In this document: positions 1-8,680 of the stretch, in pieces | How positions within the stretch are numbered: position 1 is the first letter of the stretch | Layout: the number at the start of each line of letters is the position of its first letter | Assembly (NCBI GenBank): GCA_965656875.1 | Contig: CBFHMJ010000032.1 | Location: 62,001 to 126,000 of the forward strand | DNA: 64,000 bases | Direction of reading: 5' to 3' | Source of the DNA: CBFHMJ01 sp965656875 | GTDB lineage: Bacteria > Pseudomonadota > Gammaproteobacteria > Enterobacterales > Alteromonadaceae | Translations under genes and position numbers: made by a program | Notes under the pieces: model-generated | The model's database searches: none | What the model saw: the letters and a program-made list of their open reading frames with translations, nothing else | Told to the model about the DNA's origin: nothing

Positions 1-694
1 GAAATGTTGGAATGGTCATTGAACCGTTTAACGTTTCAACCTGTCCACCGGCAAACAATTGTTCAATTCGACCGTAGCGAAGTGATTGTTGTCCGCTGCT
101 ACGACTGGCTATCCAGCCGCCGAGCGTCGAATACTCAAATGATTGTGGAAAATGACCGAGTGTATAACCTTTTGCTCTGAGTTGAGATTCAACAGCTGGT
201 CCTGGAGCGCCCGCGCCAAAGGTTGCAATCAGGCTCTGTTCATCGAGATGAATCAGTTGCGTCATGCGGCTCATGGCAATGGTGACAACAGGCTTTTCAC
301 TGGCAATCGGGTTGATATGTCCAGCGACACTGGTGCCTCCGCCGTAAGGGATGATATAGACGTCTTCAGCATCAGCCCATTGCAAAAGATCTTGTATATG
401 CTGTTGATTTTCAGGGAAAGCTACGCCATCCGGGAATATCTCGAACTGACCTTCTCGCATCGCCAGCCAGTCGGGTAATGATTGTCCCCGAGCGTGGCGG
501 ATTCGAGTTTCTGCATCGGTACTGATAAGAGGATGTGGTGCTAAACGAGAGGCTGGAACACTGGCAATAACTTGCTCTAATGTTGCATCAGCCAGAGGTT
601 TACCCGGGCCAATTAAGGTTGTAAGAAACTGCTCAGCAGAATCAGGAAGTGCCATATGTTGCTGGTCATCACCCCAGCCGTTCCAGCGACGCAT
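1..694 (-). CDS. FAD-binding oxidase, AGPS-like (3' end missing)
   Basis: Minus-strand reading frame open from an ATG at 694 to the window edge, so only about the first 231 residues are present. The start reads MRRWNGWGDD, typical of bacterial proteins related to alkyldihydroxyacetonephosphate synthase and glycolate/D-lactate oxidases. An FAD-binding (PCMH-type) domain begins near residue 90: the PYGGGTSVAGH motif, and later LGHFPQSFEYSTLGGWIASR, are clear. These enzymes use flavin to oxidise 2-hydroxy acids or to swap acyl for alkyl chains. The substrate cannot be told here because the C-terminal half is absent. It is transcribed divergently from an AraC regulator; in several Gammaproteobacteria such oxidases sit with a similar regulator and lipid or glycerol-phosphate genes. 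Family confident, substrate unknown. Confidence 0.85.
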   Translation of the reverse strand, partial: MRRWNGWGDDQQHMALPDSAEQFLTTLIGPGKPLADATLEQVIASVPASRLAPHPLISTDAETRIRHARGQSLPDWLAMREGQFEIFPDGVAFPENQQHIQDLLQWADAEDVYIIPYGGGTSVAGHINPIASEKPVVTIAMSRMTQLIHLDEQSLIATFGAGAPGPAVESQLRAKGYTLGHFPQSFEYSTLGGWIASRSSGQQSLRYGRIEQLFAGGQVETLNGSMTIPTF

Positions 695-860
695 AATTAC
701 CTCGGTATAATCTTTATAATGATTGTGAGTTGAAGAGATGTCTTCCCTTGTTATCATGCATCTTAAAATAGTTTCAGCCTTCGTGCAGGGGGCAATAGCG
801 ACACGTTAACAGGCAAATTACGACATTGGCCTGATCAAGGTAAGCGGTAACACATTGACT

Positions 861-1895
861 ATGCAAAGCTATCAAAATCTGGGAATCGCTTCGGTCCCCG
901 CAGTAAATCAATATCTTCAACAAGCTGAGACTGACGGGCTATCCCGATGTGCTGCATTGAGTTTTGCAGGCATTAATGCCGATGTTCTGCACGATAACAG
1001 TAATTATGTATCCGGGGAGCAGTTCTTAAAATTGCTTCGCTGGATGGTATTAAACAGTCCAAATCCACTGTTTGGTTTACACAGTTCCCGATTCGTCCAG
1101 GCGGGTTCTTACAGTGTATTGGGATTTTTGTCGATGAATTGCGGGACGTTAGGGGAAGCGGTTGAGAAAATTCAGCCTTTTGAGCGTCTTGTTGGTGATA
1201 TGGGTGTCACAGAAATATTACAGCAGGGTGAACAAACAGAAGTGCGCTGGCATTGCCGTTACCCTGATCCGGAGGTTCGGCAGCAGATGGTTGATAATGT
1301 TTTATCTTCGTGGCTGTCATTTGCTCGCATCATTACCGGGCAGCAATTGCTACCGGTGCAGGTCAGTCTGACACGCCCAGAGCCGGAACCCGCAGTAGTG
1401 AGTCAGTATGAAGCGGCATTTGGTTGTGCTGTCGAATTTAATCAGGCATCGGATGGGATATTCATGTCGAATGAATCTGCCAGTACGCCAGTGATTGCTG
1501 CGAATCAATCGATTCGAGATACATTAGAGCAACACGCCAGACTGGCTGTGACCCGGTTGTCACAGTCAAACAGCTTTGCTGAACAAGTAAGACAACTGTT
1601 AGCGCAACGATTACCGGATGGTCGGATTCAGCAACAGGATATAGCTGATGTGCTATCCGTAACGGTTAAAACGTTACAGCGTCGTTTAAAAGCAGAAAAT
1701 ATAACCTTTCAGGCTTGTCTTGATCAGGTTCGGTTTAGTCTGGCAAAAGTTTACTTAGAGCAGCCAGATATTCCTGTTTACCAGGTGGCAGAAAATTTGG
1801 GATTTGCTGATGTTCGCTCGTTTTCTCGCCGCTTTCAAAAATGGGCGAATTCGACACCTGGAGAATTTCGTCAGCAGACTCTGGCAGCAAAATAG
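861..1895 (+). CDS. AraC-family regulator with Arabinose_bd-type sensor domain
   Basis: Transcription factor of about 345 residues. The N-terminal ~200 residues look like the effector-binding Arabinose_bd domain (motif SYSVLGFLSMNCGTLGEA). The C-terminal ~95 residues are a double helix-turn-helix AraC domain, with QQDIADVLSVTVKTLQRRLK as first HTH and VAENLGFADVRSFSRRFQKW as the second, highly conserved one. A TTG two codons upstream (855) could also serve; I prefer the ATG at 861, though no strong ribosome site precedes either. It is divergent from the AGPS-like oxidase, with about 165 bp between them, so control of that gene is the simplest inference. OruR/ArgR-like regulators have the same architecture; the effector is not predictable. 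Confidence 0.88.
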   Translation: MQSYQNLGIASVPAVNQYLQQAETDGLSRCAALSFAGINADVLHDNSNYVSGEQFLKLLRWMVLNSPNPLFGLHSSRFVQAGSYSVLGFLSMNCGTLGEAVEKIQPFERLVGDMGVTEILQQGEQTEVRWHCRYPDPEVRQQMVDNVLSSWLSFARIITGQQLLPVQVSLTRPEPEPAVVSQYEAAFGCAVEFNQASDGIFMSNESASTPVIAANQSIRDTLEQHARLAVTRLSQSNSFAEQVRQLLAQRLPDGRIQQQDIADVLSVTVKTLQRRLKAENITFQACLDQVRFSLAKVYLEQPDIPVYQVAENLGFADVRSFSRRFQKWANSTPGEFRQQTLAAK

Positions 1896-1922
1896 CCAGG
1901 TTGAGTCAACAGACCGTGGCGT

Positions 1923-2702
1923 TTAGAAACGGTAGACTGCTAACAATTGAACGATGCTCTCTCGGGTTTTGGCATCGCCCAGTTTATGTGACCAGAATTG
2001 ATATTCTATCCCCAGAAAAAAACGATTAGCTTCGTTAAACAATGCATGTCCTGCATCCCAGCGAAATTGAGGTTGAGCCAGAATATGTCCCGCAACGGGT
2101 TTTCCCAGTTCATTATTCCTGCCACCAATATATTCAATATGTCCTTCAATGCTGAATCGTTGATTGCCAATAGTAAAAGGGCGACCAAACGCGATATCTA
2201 TCATATAGCTGTCTGATTGTGATGGTACGCCGCCTGATGCTAAACCACCGCTATCATCGATATAGGCTGTAAACATAGTATTGAAGAAGACAAAACCGGG
2301 AATGTCCCAATAGAGATTGATGCCGGGTAAGTATTTAAGGACATCTGTGTGATACCCGGCATTCACGCCAAGCACCAGTCCAATGTCTTTGACTGGACCA
2401 ACAGGTTGAAAGTCGAGCGTTTTACCCGCGTTAAGCCTGACGTAAAGCTCACCGTAATAATCATTGTCCAGGTCTTCTCGATTGACGTAATCAATGAACA
2501 GAAAGTTATCGCCGTATTGCCACTGATCGGCATGCTGAAAGGTTGTGACTATTGTGGCCTGGTATTGCATCGGTGTGTTGAAAGGTTGTTTTTGATCGGC
2601 ATATTGCACATGTATTTCGTTGCTTTGCCAGTCAAATATTGAGGTTGCGAAGGCTTCACCTGTCACGAGTGAAGCCAGTATTAGCATGTTTGCTTTATGC
2701 AC
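1923..2702 (-). CDS. Tsx-like nucleoside-specific channel-forming outer-membrane protein
   Basis: 259 residues. A signal peptide (MHKANMLILASLVTGEAFA) is followed by a mature part rich in alternating aromatic/hydrophobic strands and ending in VYRF, the C-terminal aromatic that the Bam complex recognises in beta-barrels. Motifs such as SIFDWQSNEIHVQY near the start and FNEANRFFLGIEYQFWSHK near the end resemble the Channel_Tsx family, 12-stranded barrels that take up nucleosides. The length is close to E. coli Tsx (about 290). It lies tail-to-tail with the AraC gene and just downstream of a GST gene on the same strand. The substrate is inferred from family only; many marine homologues are annotated merely as outer membrane protein OmpK/Tsx. 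Confidence 0.75.
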   Translation of the reverse strand: MHKANMLILASLVTGEAFATSIFDWQSNEIHVQYADQKQPFNTPMQYQATIVTTFQHADQWQYGDNFLFIDYVNREDLDNDYYGELYVRLNAGKTLDFQPVGPVKDIGLVLGVNAGYHTDVLKYLPGINLYWDIPGFVFFNTMFTAYIDDSGGLASGGVPSQSDSYMIDIAFGRPFTIGNQRFSIEGHIEYIGGRNNELGKPVAGHILAQPQFRWDAGHALFNEANRFFLGIEYQFWSHKLGDAKTRESIVQLLAVYRF

Positions 2703-2768
2703 AACGCTCTCCCGTATTATCGCTTCCTTTAATAGTGAGCGATAATCGTAAATCCCTCAAGTAAGGGG

Positions 2769-3389
2769 TTAGAATGGAGACGTTGCTTTTAATGCCGGGT
2801 GGTTATTAAAGTGTGTTTGCCATTCAACCAGCGCAGGGTAATTGTCTTTGACGTTGAACTCAGGGTGTCTGAACTGGACGTAATCCAGCGCAATAAACAG
2901 CATCAGCTCTGTAAGTTTAAGGGAAGACGTGCTGAACAGGCCGAGGTTATTTGATAATTGCTCCAGTGCTCTTTCTATCGCTGCGCGAAAACGATTGGAA
3001 AACCAGGGAGAACTGGCTTCGTTATCCATACCGTCTCGTAATTTTTCTCCTTGCAGTGATACGCAGGTATCTAATAATCCTCGACAAAGTGACATTGCAG
3101 TATTTAACGTCCAGTTTGAATCCTTACCGCAAAATAAACCTTCAGTCACCGAACCATCACCCATTTGTTGATCCAAAAAACGGATAATGACATCACTGTC
3201 ATACAGGGCTTCACCTGTACTTAGTTTTAATACCGGTACTTTTGATAGTGGATTTCCAGCGACTAACTCTTCAGGATTATCAAAGGGATGCAAATGCTTT
3301 TCCTGAATCTGGTCGTACAGGTTATGGATATGAAGTAAGCAGCGGGCGGCTCTTGCATACGGTGAAGCAGGTGAATAAATCAGTTTCAT
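2769..3389 (-). CDS. Glutathione S-transferase family protein
   Basis: 206 residues with the GST layout. An N-terminal thioredoxin-like fold (MKLIYSPASPYARAARCLL, then NPLSKVPVLKLSTGEALYDSD with the cis-Pro VPVL and the Asp after the glutathione-binding Ser/Asp region) spans residues 1-80, and a helical C-terminal domain fills the rest. The catalytic Ser/Tyr region reads SPASPYAR, as in bacterial beta/YfcF-type GSTs. It is a cytosolic enzyme that conjugates or reduces small electrophiles with glutathione; no substrate can be inferred. It lies about 65 bp upstream of the Tsx-like gene on the same strand, so the two may be cotranscribed. Confidence 0.85.
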   Translation of the reverse strand: MKLIYSPASPYARAARCLLHIHNLYDQIQEKHLHPFDNPEELVAGNPLSKVPVLKLSTGEALYDSDVIIRFLDQQMGDGSVTEGLFCGKDSNWTLNTAMSLCRGLLDTCVSLQGEKLRDGMDNEASSPWFSNRFRAAIERALEQLSNNLGLFSTSSLKLTELMLFIALDYVQFRHPEFNVKDNYPALVEWQTHFNNHPALKATSPF

Positions 3390-3586
3390 GGTTACCCTCT
3401 GTTAGTAAACTCGATTCGTCATCATCGTGAGAATCTTTGGCTATTCCGGTGAGATTGAAATCCTCTGACTATACTAATAGCAAGTAATGAGTACAGCAGC
3501 TCTACCGGATCGCTGGCAAGGTTTGTCCGTGGTCACCTGACGATACGGTATTACTGACTCGGTTTCATCATCGTACTGGAGGTGAC

Positions 3587-3868
3587 ATGGAACAAACCAA
3601 ACTGTATGTTGGTAATCTTCCCTGGCAAATAGACGAAGCAACACTGCGCGATATTTTTGGTGCCTTTGGCGACATCAAGAATATTTCTCTTATCGTCAAT
3701 CGTAATACCGGACAATCTCGTGGCTTTGCTTTTATTTCATTTTTCAATGAAACAGATGCAACGTCGGCTATTGAAGTCAATGGTAAAGAGATTGATGGTC
3801 GCAAACTCGTGGTTAACTTTGCTGTTGATAAACAACGCCGCCGGGGTAATCGCTTGTGGCGGCGTTAA
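3587..3868 (+). CDS. Single-RRM RNA-binding protein
   Basis: 93-residue protein that is essentially one RNA recognition motif. RNP2 is LYVGNL (residues 6-11) and RNP1 is RGFAFISF (45-52), both with the aromatic residues that stack on RNA bases; a basic tail KQRRRGNRLWRR follows. The start has a good ribosome site (TGGAGGTG six bases before the ATG). Short RRM proteins occur in cyanobacteria and many Gammaproteobacteria and are often linked to cold or stress response, but their targets are mostly unknown. The last codons and the stop fold into a hairpin that probably serves the convergent letB transcript. Confidence 0.92.
   Translation: MEQTKLYVGNLPWQIDEATLRDIFGAFGDIKNISLIVNRNTGQSRGFAFISFFNETDATSAIEVNGKEIDGRKLVVNFAVDKQRRRGNRLWRR
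3834..3866 (-). terminator. GC-rich hairpin at the convergent rrm/letB junction
   Basis: AACGCCGCC (3834-3842) pairs perfectly with GGCGGCGTT (3858-3866), with a 15-nt loop. It lies inside the last codons of the RRM gene and just beyond the letB stop. Read on the minus strand it is followed by GTTGTTTATC, moderately U-rich, so it may end letB transcription. It could instead be a coding coincidence (Arg-Arg-Gly codons). Confidence 0.4.
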
Positions 3869-3873
3869 TCGTA

Positions 3874-6549
3874 TCAATCGTCGTTTCCTATCACCCAATC
3901 CAACCAGTCGGTGTCTGCTTGCTCAAATAATTGATACCGATGATGCTGAGCAACACTGGTGCCTTCACTGGATGTTGCCAGTGCTATACCACCACTAATA
4001 ATCGTTTCCAGTGATTGTGTCTGAACTTCTACCCCAGAGAACAATCCTGCTTTGATATCAACACCGCTGGCATTCCAGAAGCGGGTTTTGTCTGTAATTA
4101 GTCTGATATATTCAGGGTAGATATAGGCTGAGACCTCAACGATCTCCAAATTGTCCTGAAGTCGATATCCCGTGATTTCACCGACCTTTAACTGACGATA
4201 TAAAATCGGACTGGAAGGTTTTAATGAACCCAGTGCAGAAGCTTGTAATGTGATATGTAAACCGTCACCAATGATTTCTACAGGCGGTGCTTCTCGTTCT
4301 ACGGTGAACAGACGAGTCTCTTTCGGTGTGTCGCTGTTACCAGGCATGACCGAGAGATAGTCACCGGTAATCAGGGTTTCCGGATTCTTGACATTGGTCA
4401 GTCCCAGCTTGGGTTGTGCAAGCCAGTAACGTGTATCATGACTAATGAACTGTTGTTCAAAACCCGGGTGGAATGACACGGTGGCTGCAATGCCTTTCAA
4501 ATCTGACATCAATTGAATATCAGTGACTTCACCAACCGGATAGCCTCGATATTTTACAGCCTGACCTGCTTTCAGATTAGTGTGCTGGTGTATTTCAATA
4601 GTCACCGTTGACTCGTCTCTTAATGATTTGGTGGCTGCTTCTTCTGATGTGAATAACTGGAACGATTGATCGTTTTTCGCCAGTGGTGCATCGTGATCCG
4701 GTGTGCTTATTGATAATCCGCCCAGCAGCATCTGCATGAGCGGAGGTGTGTCTATTTTCACTCCGCTCAATGTTGCAGTGAGTGAAACGCCTTGTTTTTG
4801 CCAGAATTGCGTATTTTCACGGATTAAATGTTTGTATTCCGGCGCAATGATGATTTCGGAAACGGATGCCGTGGCCTGTTTATTCAGCGTGACTTTACGC
4901 ACCTGACCTATTTCAAACTGCTGATAATAAACCGGGCTGTTTACGGTAGGAGACAAAAACTCTTCAGAGACGAGGAAATAGCAATCAGCTTGCTGGGCGC
5001 GAGTATTAACGGCGGTAAAATAGTCTTCATGCAAGGTGAAGTCGTGGTCGGATTCAGGTAGTGACAGGCCTTCCGGGTTATAAATGCCTATACCGCCATT
5101 CAATGCCTGTTTAATTGAAGGTACAGACACATCAATACCCGTCAACTTTGCCGTCATTTTGATGCCTGAAAGGTTATAAAACACAGTTTCGGGCTTAATC
5201 AGGCTGCTAAATTCAGGTTGGATACTGACATCAAATTCAAACAGTTCATTTTGTGCGTTATAGCGTATCCAGTCGATTTGACCAACCGGGTGCTGACGAT
5301 AATACACTGATGCATTCTGGGCGAGACCAAAACTATCAGAACTGGTTAGCGTAAGCTGGTGGTGATTGTCGTCATTAGGCTTGCGAGGCGGTTTATCTGA
5401 TACGACGAATGAGGATGCTGGTTCACCTGTGCCGGGTAAAAAGCGGATGACAGGCCCCTGTAATAGTCGTCCGGGACTAAAATTGTTAAAGGTAATAGAC
5501 GGCGTATCTAACCAGAACAGACTGTCATCACGAATTAAACGAGTCATATCATGTGATAATTGTGCCGTTGCGATAAGACGCTGAAAAGACTCATCCCAGG
5601 TGAGCTGTTCGATGGCTCCGACTTGTTGAGCATTGTAAAAAACTTTTGTTCCAACAGAGACATTAGAGTCACCTGCGAGTGAGAGCGTTAACTCCAGGGC
5701 ATCGCGAGCTGAGTTGGCATCGCGATAAAGTCGGAATTCCGAGTACTCTTCGGCGATATCGCCATTGGCCGGAGAGCTGAATGCAATACCGCCAACCAGC
5801 ATTGCAGCGATGCCTTCGGATTCAATCTTAATACCACTTAAACTGGCATCAGCTTTAATGCCTGACACACTCCAGAAGCGGCTGGAACGTTTGATGAGAT
5901 TGCCGTATTCAGGGTTGATGGCGATGGTAATTTCGATTGCTTTGTGATCATCGCTGAGCTGTACGTTATGTACGGAACCGACTTCAAGCTTGCGGTGATA
6001 GATCAATGCGCCAGGGTTAACACCAGCTGTATCCTGGGTCACTAACTTGTACGTGAGAAGTTGACTGGGAATCGATGTTGGGGGTGGTGAAACAAGTGCT
6101 TTGAAAAATCGAGATGAGTTACCCTGACCCAGATTGTCGCCGCCTATTTGAATGTAAGCACCTGTCACCAGGGTGTCTAATCCACTGACGCCATTTAATG
6201 TAACCTTCGGTTTGACGAGCCAGAAGTTAAGGTTGTTTGTCAGGTAAGGTTCCGTTCCTCTGCCCATTTCTATCGTGGCAGAAACACCATTTGTATCTTT
6301 AAGCAGTGTTAATTCTTTGACCTGACCAACTTGCATGCCGCGATATTTCACAACAGTTTTGTGCGCAATAATGCCATTCGCATCAGGAAAGGTGACGGTC
6401 ACTTCAATGCCGGATGTCGAATAAATTCGGTAGACGAGGATCAATGCCATCGCCAGAGCAATTAAAGGTAAAAGCCAGATAACGGAGATTTCAGAATTGC
6501 GCTTCAAACGCGCCATTGCATGATTATTTTCCGTGGTTTTTGGAGTCAT
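3874..6549 (-). CDS. letB: LetB/YebT-type MCE protein, seven MCE domains
   Basis: About 891 residues from the preferred ATG at 6549 (GGGAT lies just upstream; another in-frame ATG at 6576 would overlap letA more deeply). One N-terminal membrane helix (ISVIWLLPLIALAMALILVY) is followed by seven tandem MCE domains. Each carries the VKYRG/VYYRQ-x2-VG signature, for example KYRGMQVGQV, YHRKLEVGSV, FYNAQQVGAI, YYRQHPVGQI, YYQQFEIGQV, KYRGYPVGEV and LYRQLKVGEI. Seven repeats and the length match E. coli LetB, whose stacked rings make a periplasmic tunnel for lipids between inner and outer membranes; PqiB has only three. It is downstream of and overlaps the letA half-genes, as expected for the LetAB system. 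Confidence 0.93.
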   Translation of the reverse strand: MTPKTTENNHAMARLKRNSEISVIWLLPLIALAMALILVYRIYSTSGIEVTVTFPDANGIIAHKTVVKYRGMQVGQVKELTLLKDTNGVSATIEMGRGTEPYLTNNLNFWLVKPKVTLNGVSGLDTLVTGAYIQIGGDNLGQGNSSRFFKALVSPPPTSIPSQLLTYKLVTQDTAGVNPGALIYHRKLEVGSVHNVQLSDDHKAIEITIAINPEYGNLIKRSSRFWSVSGIKADASLSGIKIESEGIAAMLVGGIAFSSPANGDIAEEYSEFRLYRDANSARDALELTLSLAGDSNVSVGTKVFYNAQQVGAIEQLTWDESFQRLIATAQLSHDMTRLIRDDSLFWLDTPSITFNNFSPGRLLQGPVIRFLPGTGEPASSFVVSDKPPRKPNDDNHHQLTLTSSDSFGLAQNASVYYRQHPVGQIDWIRYNAQNELFEFDVSIQPEFSSLIKPETVFYNLSGIKMTAKLTGIDVSVPSIKQALNGGIGIYNPEGLSLPESDHDFTLHEDYFTAVNTRAQQADCYFLVSEEFLSPTVNSPVYYQQFEIGQVRKVTLNKQATASVSEIIIAPEYKHLIRENTQFWQKQGVSLTATLSGVKIDTPPLMQMLLGGLSISTPDHDAPLAKNDQSFQLFTSEEAATKSLRDESTVTIEIHQHTNLKAGQAVKYRGYPVGEVTDIQLMSDLKGIAATVSFHPGFEQQFISHDTRYWLAQPKLGLTNVKNPETLITGDYLSVMPGNSDTPKETRLFTVEREAPPVEIIGDGLHITLQASALGSLKPSSPILYRQLKVGEITGYRLQDNLEIVEVSAYIYPEYIRLITDKTRFWNASGVDIKAGLFSGVEVQTQSLETIISGGIALATSSEGTSVAQHHRYQLFEQADTDWLDWVIGNDD

Positions 6550-7165
6550 AGGTATCCCACAATAATCGAGTATCAAACAGTTTTGAGGCCATCATAGTGC
6601 AAACAACCGTCAAGCCGAAGGCGAACGTTGCAGGACCGGGATCAAAGCTGTTTTGGCCAAGGTTTAACAACACACCCATAAGGGAGATGACGAACAGATC
6701 TAACATGGACCATCGACCAATCCAGTGGATAAAGTGGAACATAACTGTTAACCATTTTTTATCCATTGGAATGCGAAACTGGACGACGGAAAAAATAAGT
6801 CCCAGACCAATAATTTTGATTATCGGCACCAGGATGCTGGCTGTAAAAACGATGATAGCAATGAACAGCATATCCTCTTGTGCCAGCGAGATTATGCCTG
6901 AGAGGATAGTTTCAGGCGTGACTATGCCAAATCGAATAACAATACTGATGGGATAAATATTGGCCGGTACTATCATAACGGCTGCGGTAATCAGCCATGC
7001 CCAGGCATGTTGTAAAGAACGATAATCTCTGCTGATTAAAGGCGTTTCACAATTATCACAACGTTCTTGTTGAGGATTGAGGTGGTGGCAGTCCACGCAG
7101 AGTATGTAGCCAGCTTCTGCCGCTGTTACAGATTGATTGTCAGGTGCAATATTCTGCTTTTTCAT
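6524..7165 (-). CDS. LetA/PqiA-like inner-membrane subunit, C-terminal half
   Basis: About 213 residues from an ATG at 7165 (AAGGGG lies upstream; a GTG at 7198 inside the previous gene is the alternative). It begins with a zinc-ribbon CVDC-x9-CDNC, then about four membrane helices (for example LITAAVMIVPANIYPISIVI and DMLFIAIIVFTASILVPIIKIIGL). This is one PqiA domain; E. coli LetA/YebS and PqiA carry two in one ~420-residue chain. Here it is the second of two adjacent single-domain genes and overlaps letB by 26 nt, implying translational coupling. Together the two halves probably rebuild the LetA partner that feeds lipid to the LetB tunnel. Confidence 0.85.
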   Translation of the reverse strand: MKKQNIAPDNQSVTAAEAGYILCVDCHHLNPQQERCDNCETPLISRDYRSLQHAWAWLITAAVMIVPANIYPISIVIRFGIVTPETILSGIISLAQEDMLFIAIIVFTASILVPIIKIIGLGLIFSVVQFRIPMDKKWLTVMFHFIHWIGRWSMLDLFVISLMGVLLNLGQNSFDPGPATFAFGLTVVCTMMASKLFDTRLLWDTYDSKNHGK

Positions 7166-7179
7166 GAGCCAGCATCCCC

Positions 7180-7797
7180 TTATTTCATCAAATCCCACAT
7201 GGCTTGTTTATCAAGGCTGCCAAAAAGTTTTATAAAACAGATTGTTAATCCCGCTAAAGCAAAAAGTCCAATATCCGGAATAATACTACCGAAATCTTGT
7301 AATTTAATCGCGGAAACGAAAAAACCCAGTAAATACACGTCAAGCATTGCCCAGGTACGAAGTTGCATCAAAATACGAATGGACCCGACACGCCAGTTGT
7401 GTGACGAAGAGCGTTTTGGAGTAAACAAAACAATAATAAAGGCTGCGATGATGGCCGCTGGTACAAAGATACTGCAGAAAAATACGAGTCCGGCAGAAAA
7501 AAACTGATTTTGTTCAACGAGATAGGCAACGCCACCAAAAATAGATGTGCGCTGTGTTGCATTCGTTAGCTCAAGTGACAGTAACGGGTAAAACGTGGAT
7601 GGAATGAAAAAGAATGCAGAGGCGGCAACCAGCCATTTAATTGCTTGTCTGGATAAGCCTGCACCGTATTCTACGGTTGAACCACAACGAGGGCATTTGC
7701 TGTGATGTCCGGGAGGTGGATTCACTTTTTCCATCACCAGATCACAATTAGCGCAGGCGGTCAGATGTTCATTGGGCATGACTGGATTGGGCTTCAC
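7180..7797 (-). CDS. LetA/PqiA-like inner-membrane subunit, N-terminal half
   Basis: Up to 205 residues from a GTG at 7797; an ATG at 7779 is an alternative and neither has a strong ribosome site. A zinc-ribbon CANC-x16-CPRC comes first, then helices including WLVAASAFFFIPSTFYPLLSL and FSAGLVFFCSIFVPAAIIAAFIIVL. It corresponds to the first PqiA domain of LetA. The next gene starts 14 bp after its stop. The stop is genuine in this reading: the GATTTGATGAAATAA end is followed by a fresh ribosome site and ATG, so the split looks natural rather than a sequencing frameshift. Likely first gene of the letA-letA'-letB operon. Confidence 0.85.
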   Translation of the reverse strand: MKPNPVMPNEHLTACANCDLVMEKVNPPPGHHSKCPRCGSTVEYGAGLSRQAIKWLVAASAFFFIPSTFYPLLSLELTNATQRTSIFGGVAYLVEQNQFFSAGLVFFCSIFVPAAIIAAFIIVLFTPKRSSSHNWRVGSIRILMQLRTWAMLDVYLLGFFVSAIKLQDFGSIIPDIGLFALAGLTICFIKLFGSLDKQAMWDLMK

Positions 7798-8024
7798 GCT
7801 TTTTCGTTAGAATACAAGGCTTTTGTTGTAGCATTTATCGTGTTATTCGCCAAGTTTTAGCAAAAAATCAAGAGCGTGTTGTCAGAGATTGTTAGTGTGG
7901 CATCAGGAACGCAGTTAAATGGCAGATTTAAAATGTTAATTTAAAATAGTGTTCGCTTTTAAGAAACCGACCAGATACACTTCATTTTCACTCATATTTG
8001 AAATTTAATCTGATTTATTTAAAG

Positions 8025-8055
8025 TTTATCTTTAAGTTTAAACGATAAAGATAAA
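8025..8055. promoter_or_regulatory. Inverted repeat TTTATCTTT/AAAGATAAA upstream of an xre gene
   Basis: Perfect 9-bp arms at 8025-8033 and 8047-8055, 13 bp apart, ending 34 bp before the GTG of the XRE regulator. The placement fits an autoregulatory operator. The core TATCTTT recurs as an inverted pair between the two other XRE genes (12848-12911). The rest of the 292-bp gap from 7798 is AT-rich; I see no other feature in it. Confidence 0.4.
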
Positions 8056-8089
8056 GAATAAATACATAGACACAATTAAAGGTGAAGCT

Positions 8090-8548
8090 GTGGACGATAA
8101 AATAGAAATAGGTAAGCGAATTGCGGCATGCAGAGAATTCATTGGTATGAACCGCTCCGTATTGGCGAGAGCCATCGACGTATCACCGCAAGCAGTGGCT
8201 CAGTGGGAAGACGGAACCAACTGTCCGCGTGGTAATAATCTACGGCGACTGGCAGAAGCACTGAACCAGTCAACGCAATATTTGTTGCATGGTGATGCTC
8301 GGGTTAAAGCTGAAGGATATTATGCATTGGATGGTTTTATTTCTCAGAATGCATTCGAGCAAGTGTACAAGGAGTCGATTGATCGACTGGTCACGATGGC
8401 GGAAGAGTTTGGCTGGGTACAGATTAAATCAGGTATTAACAGAACCATGTTGGCAGACATCGGTTTATCGTATATTAAACATCATCCCTCTATGGTAAAC
8501 GACAGAGTTCAGGATGCCGAAAATAACGAAAGTGATGAAGATGAATAG
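8090..8548 (+). CDS. XRE-family regulator with conserved C-terminal module
   Basis: 152 residues from a GTG with a strong ribosome site (AAAGGTGAAG). Residues 5-68 form a Cro/CI-type helix-turn-helix: LARAIDVSPQAVAQWEDG is the recognition segment, ending in the usual YLLHG. Residues 89-133 form a second module (EFGWVQIKSGINRTMLADI). A similar segment occurs in the XRE protein at 13030 (EVNWITIRDGIPIDAISDL), so the two are paralogues sharing more than the HTH. The C-terminus is acidic (ENNESDEDE). It sits 132 bp before ppk1 on the same strand. A repressor role is inferred from family; the target is unknown, though ppk1 or itself are the obvious candidates. Confidence 0.85.
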   Translation: MDDKIEIGKRIAACREFIGMNRSVLARAIDVSPQAVAQWEDGTNCPRGNNLRRLAEALNQSTQYLLHGDARVKAEGYYALDGFISQNAFEQVYKESIDRLVTMAEEFGWVQIKSGINRTMLADIGLSYIKHHPSMVNDRVQDAENNESDEDE

Positions 8549-8680
8549 CCTGATGATTGATTACAATATCATCGCTTGATTTAAAACACGGAAAAGTGTC
8601 ATAAATGCATCTTATAATCAGATGTTTTTGTTTTATCAGTAAGTTTTTGATATTTCCGTTAGCAATAAATTGAGGAAAGT

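Noticed and set aside
7067..7507. 146-codon plus-strand frame across the letA half-genes
   Set aside because: Antisense to two clear PqiA-type membrane domains with zinc ribbons; no family resemblance.
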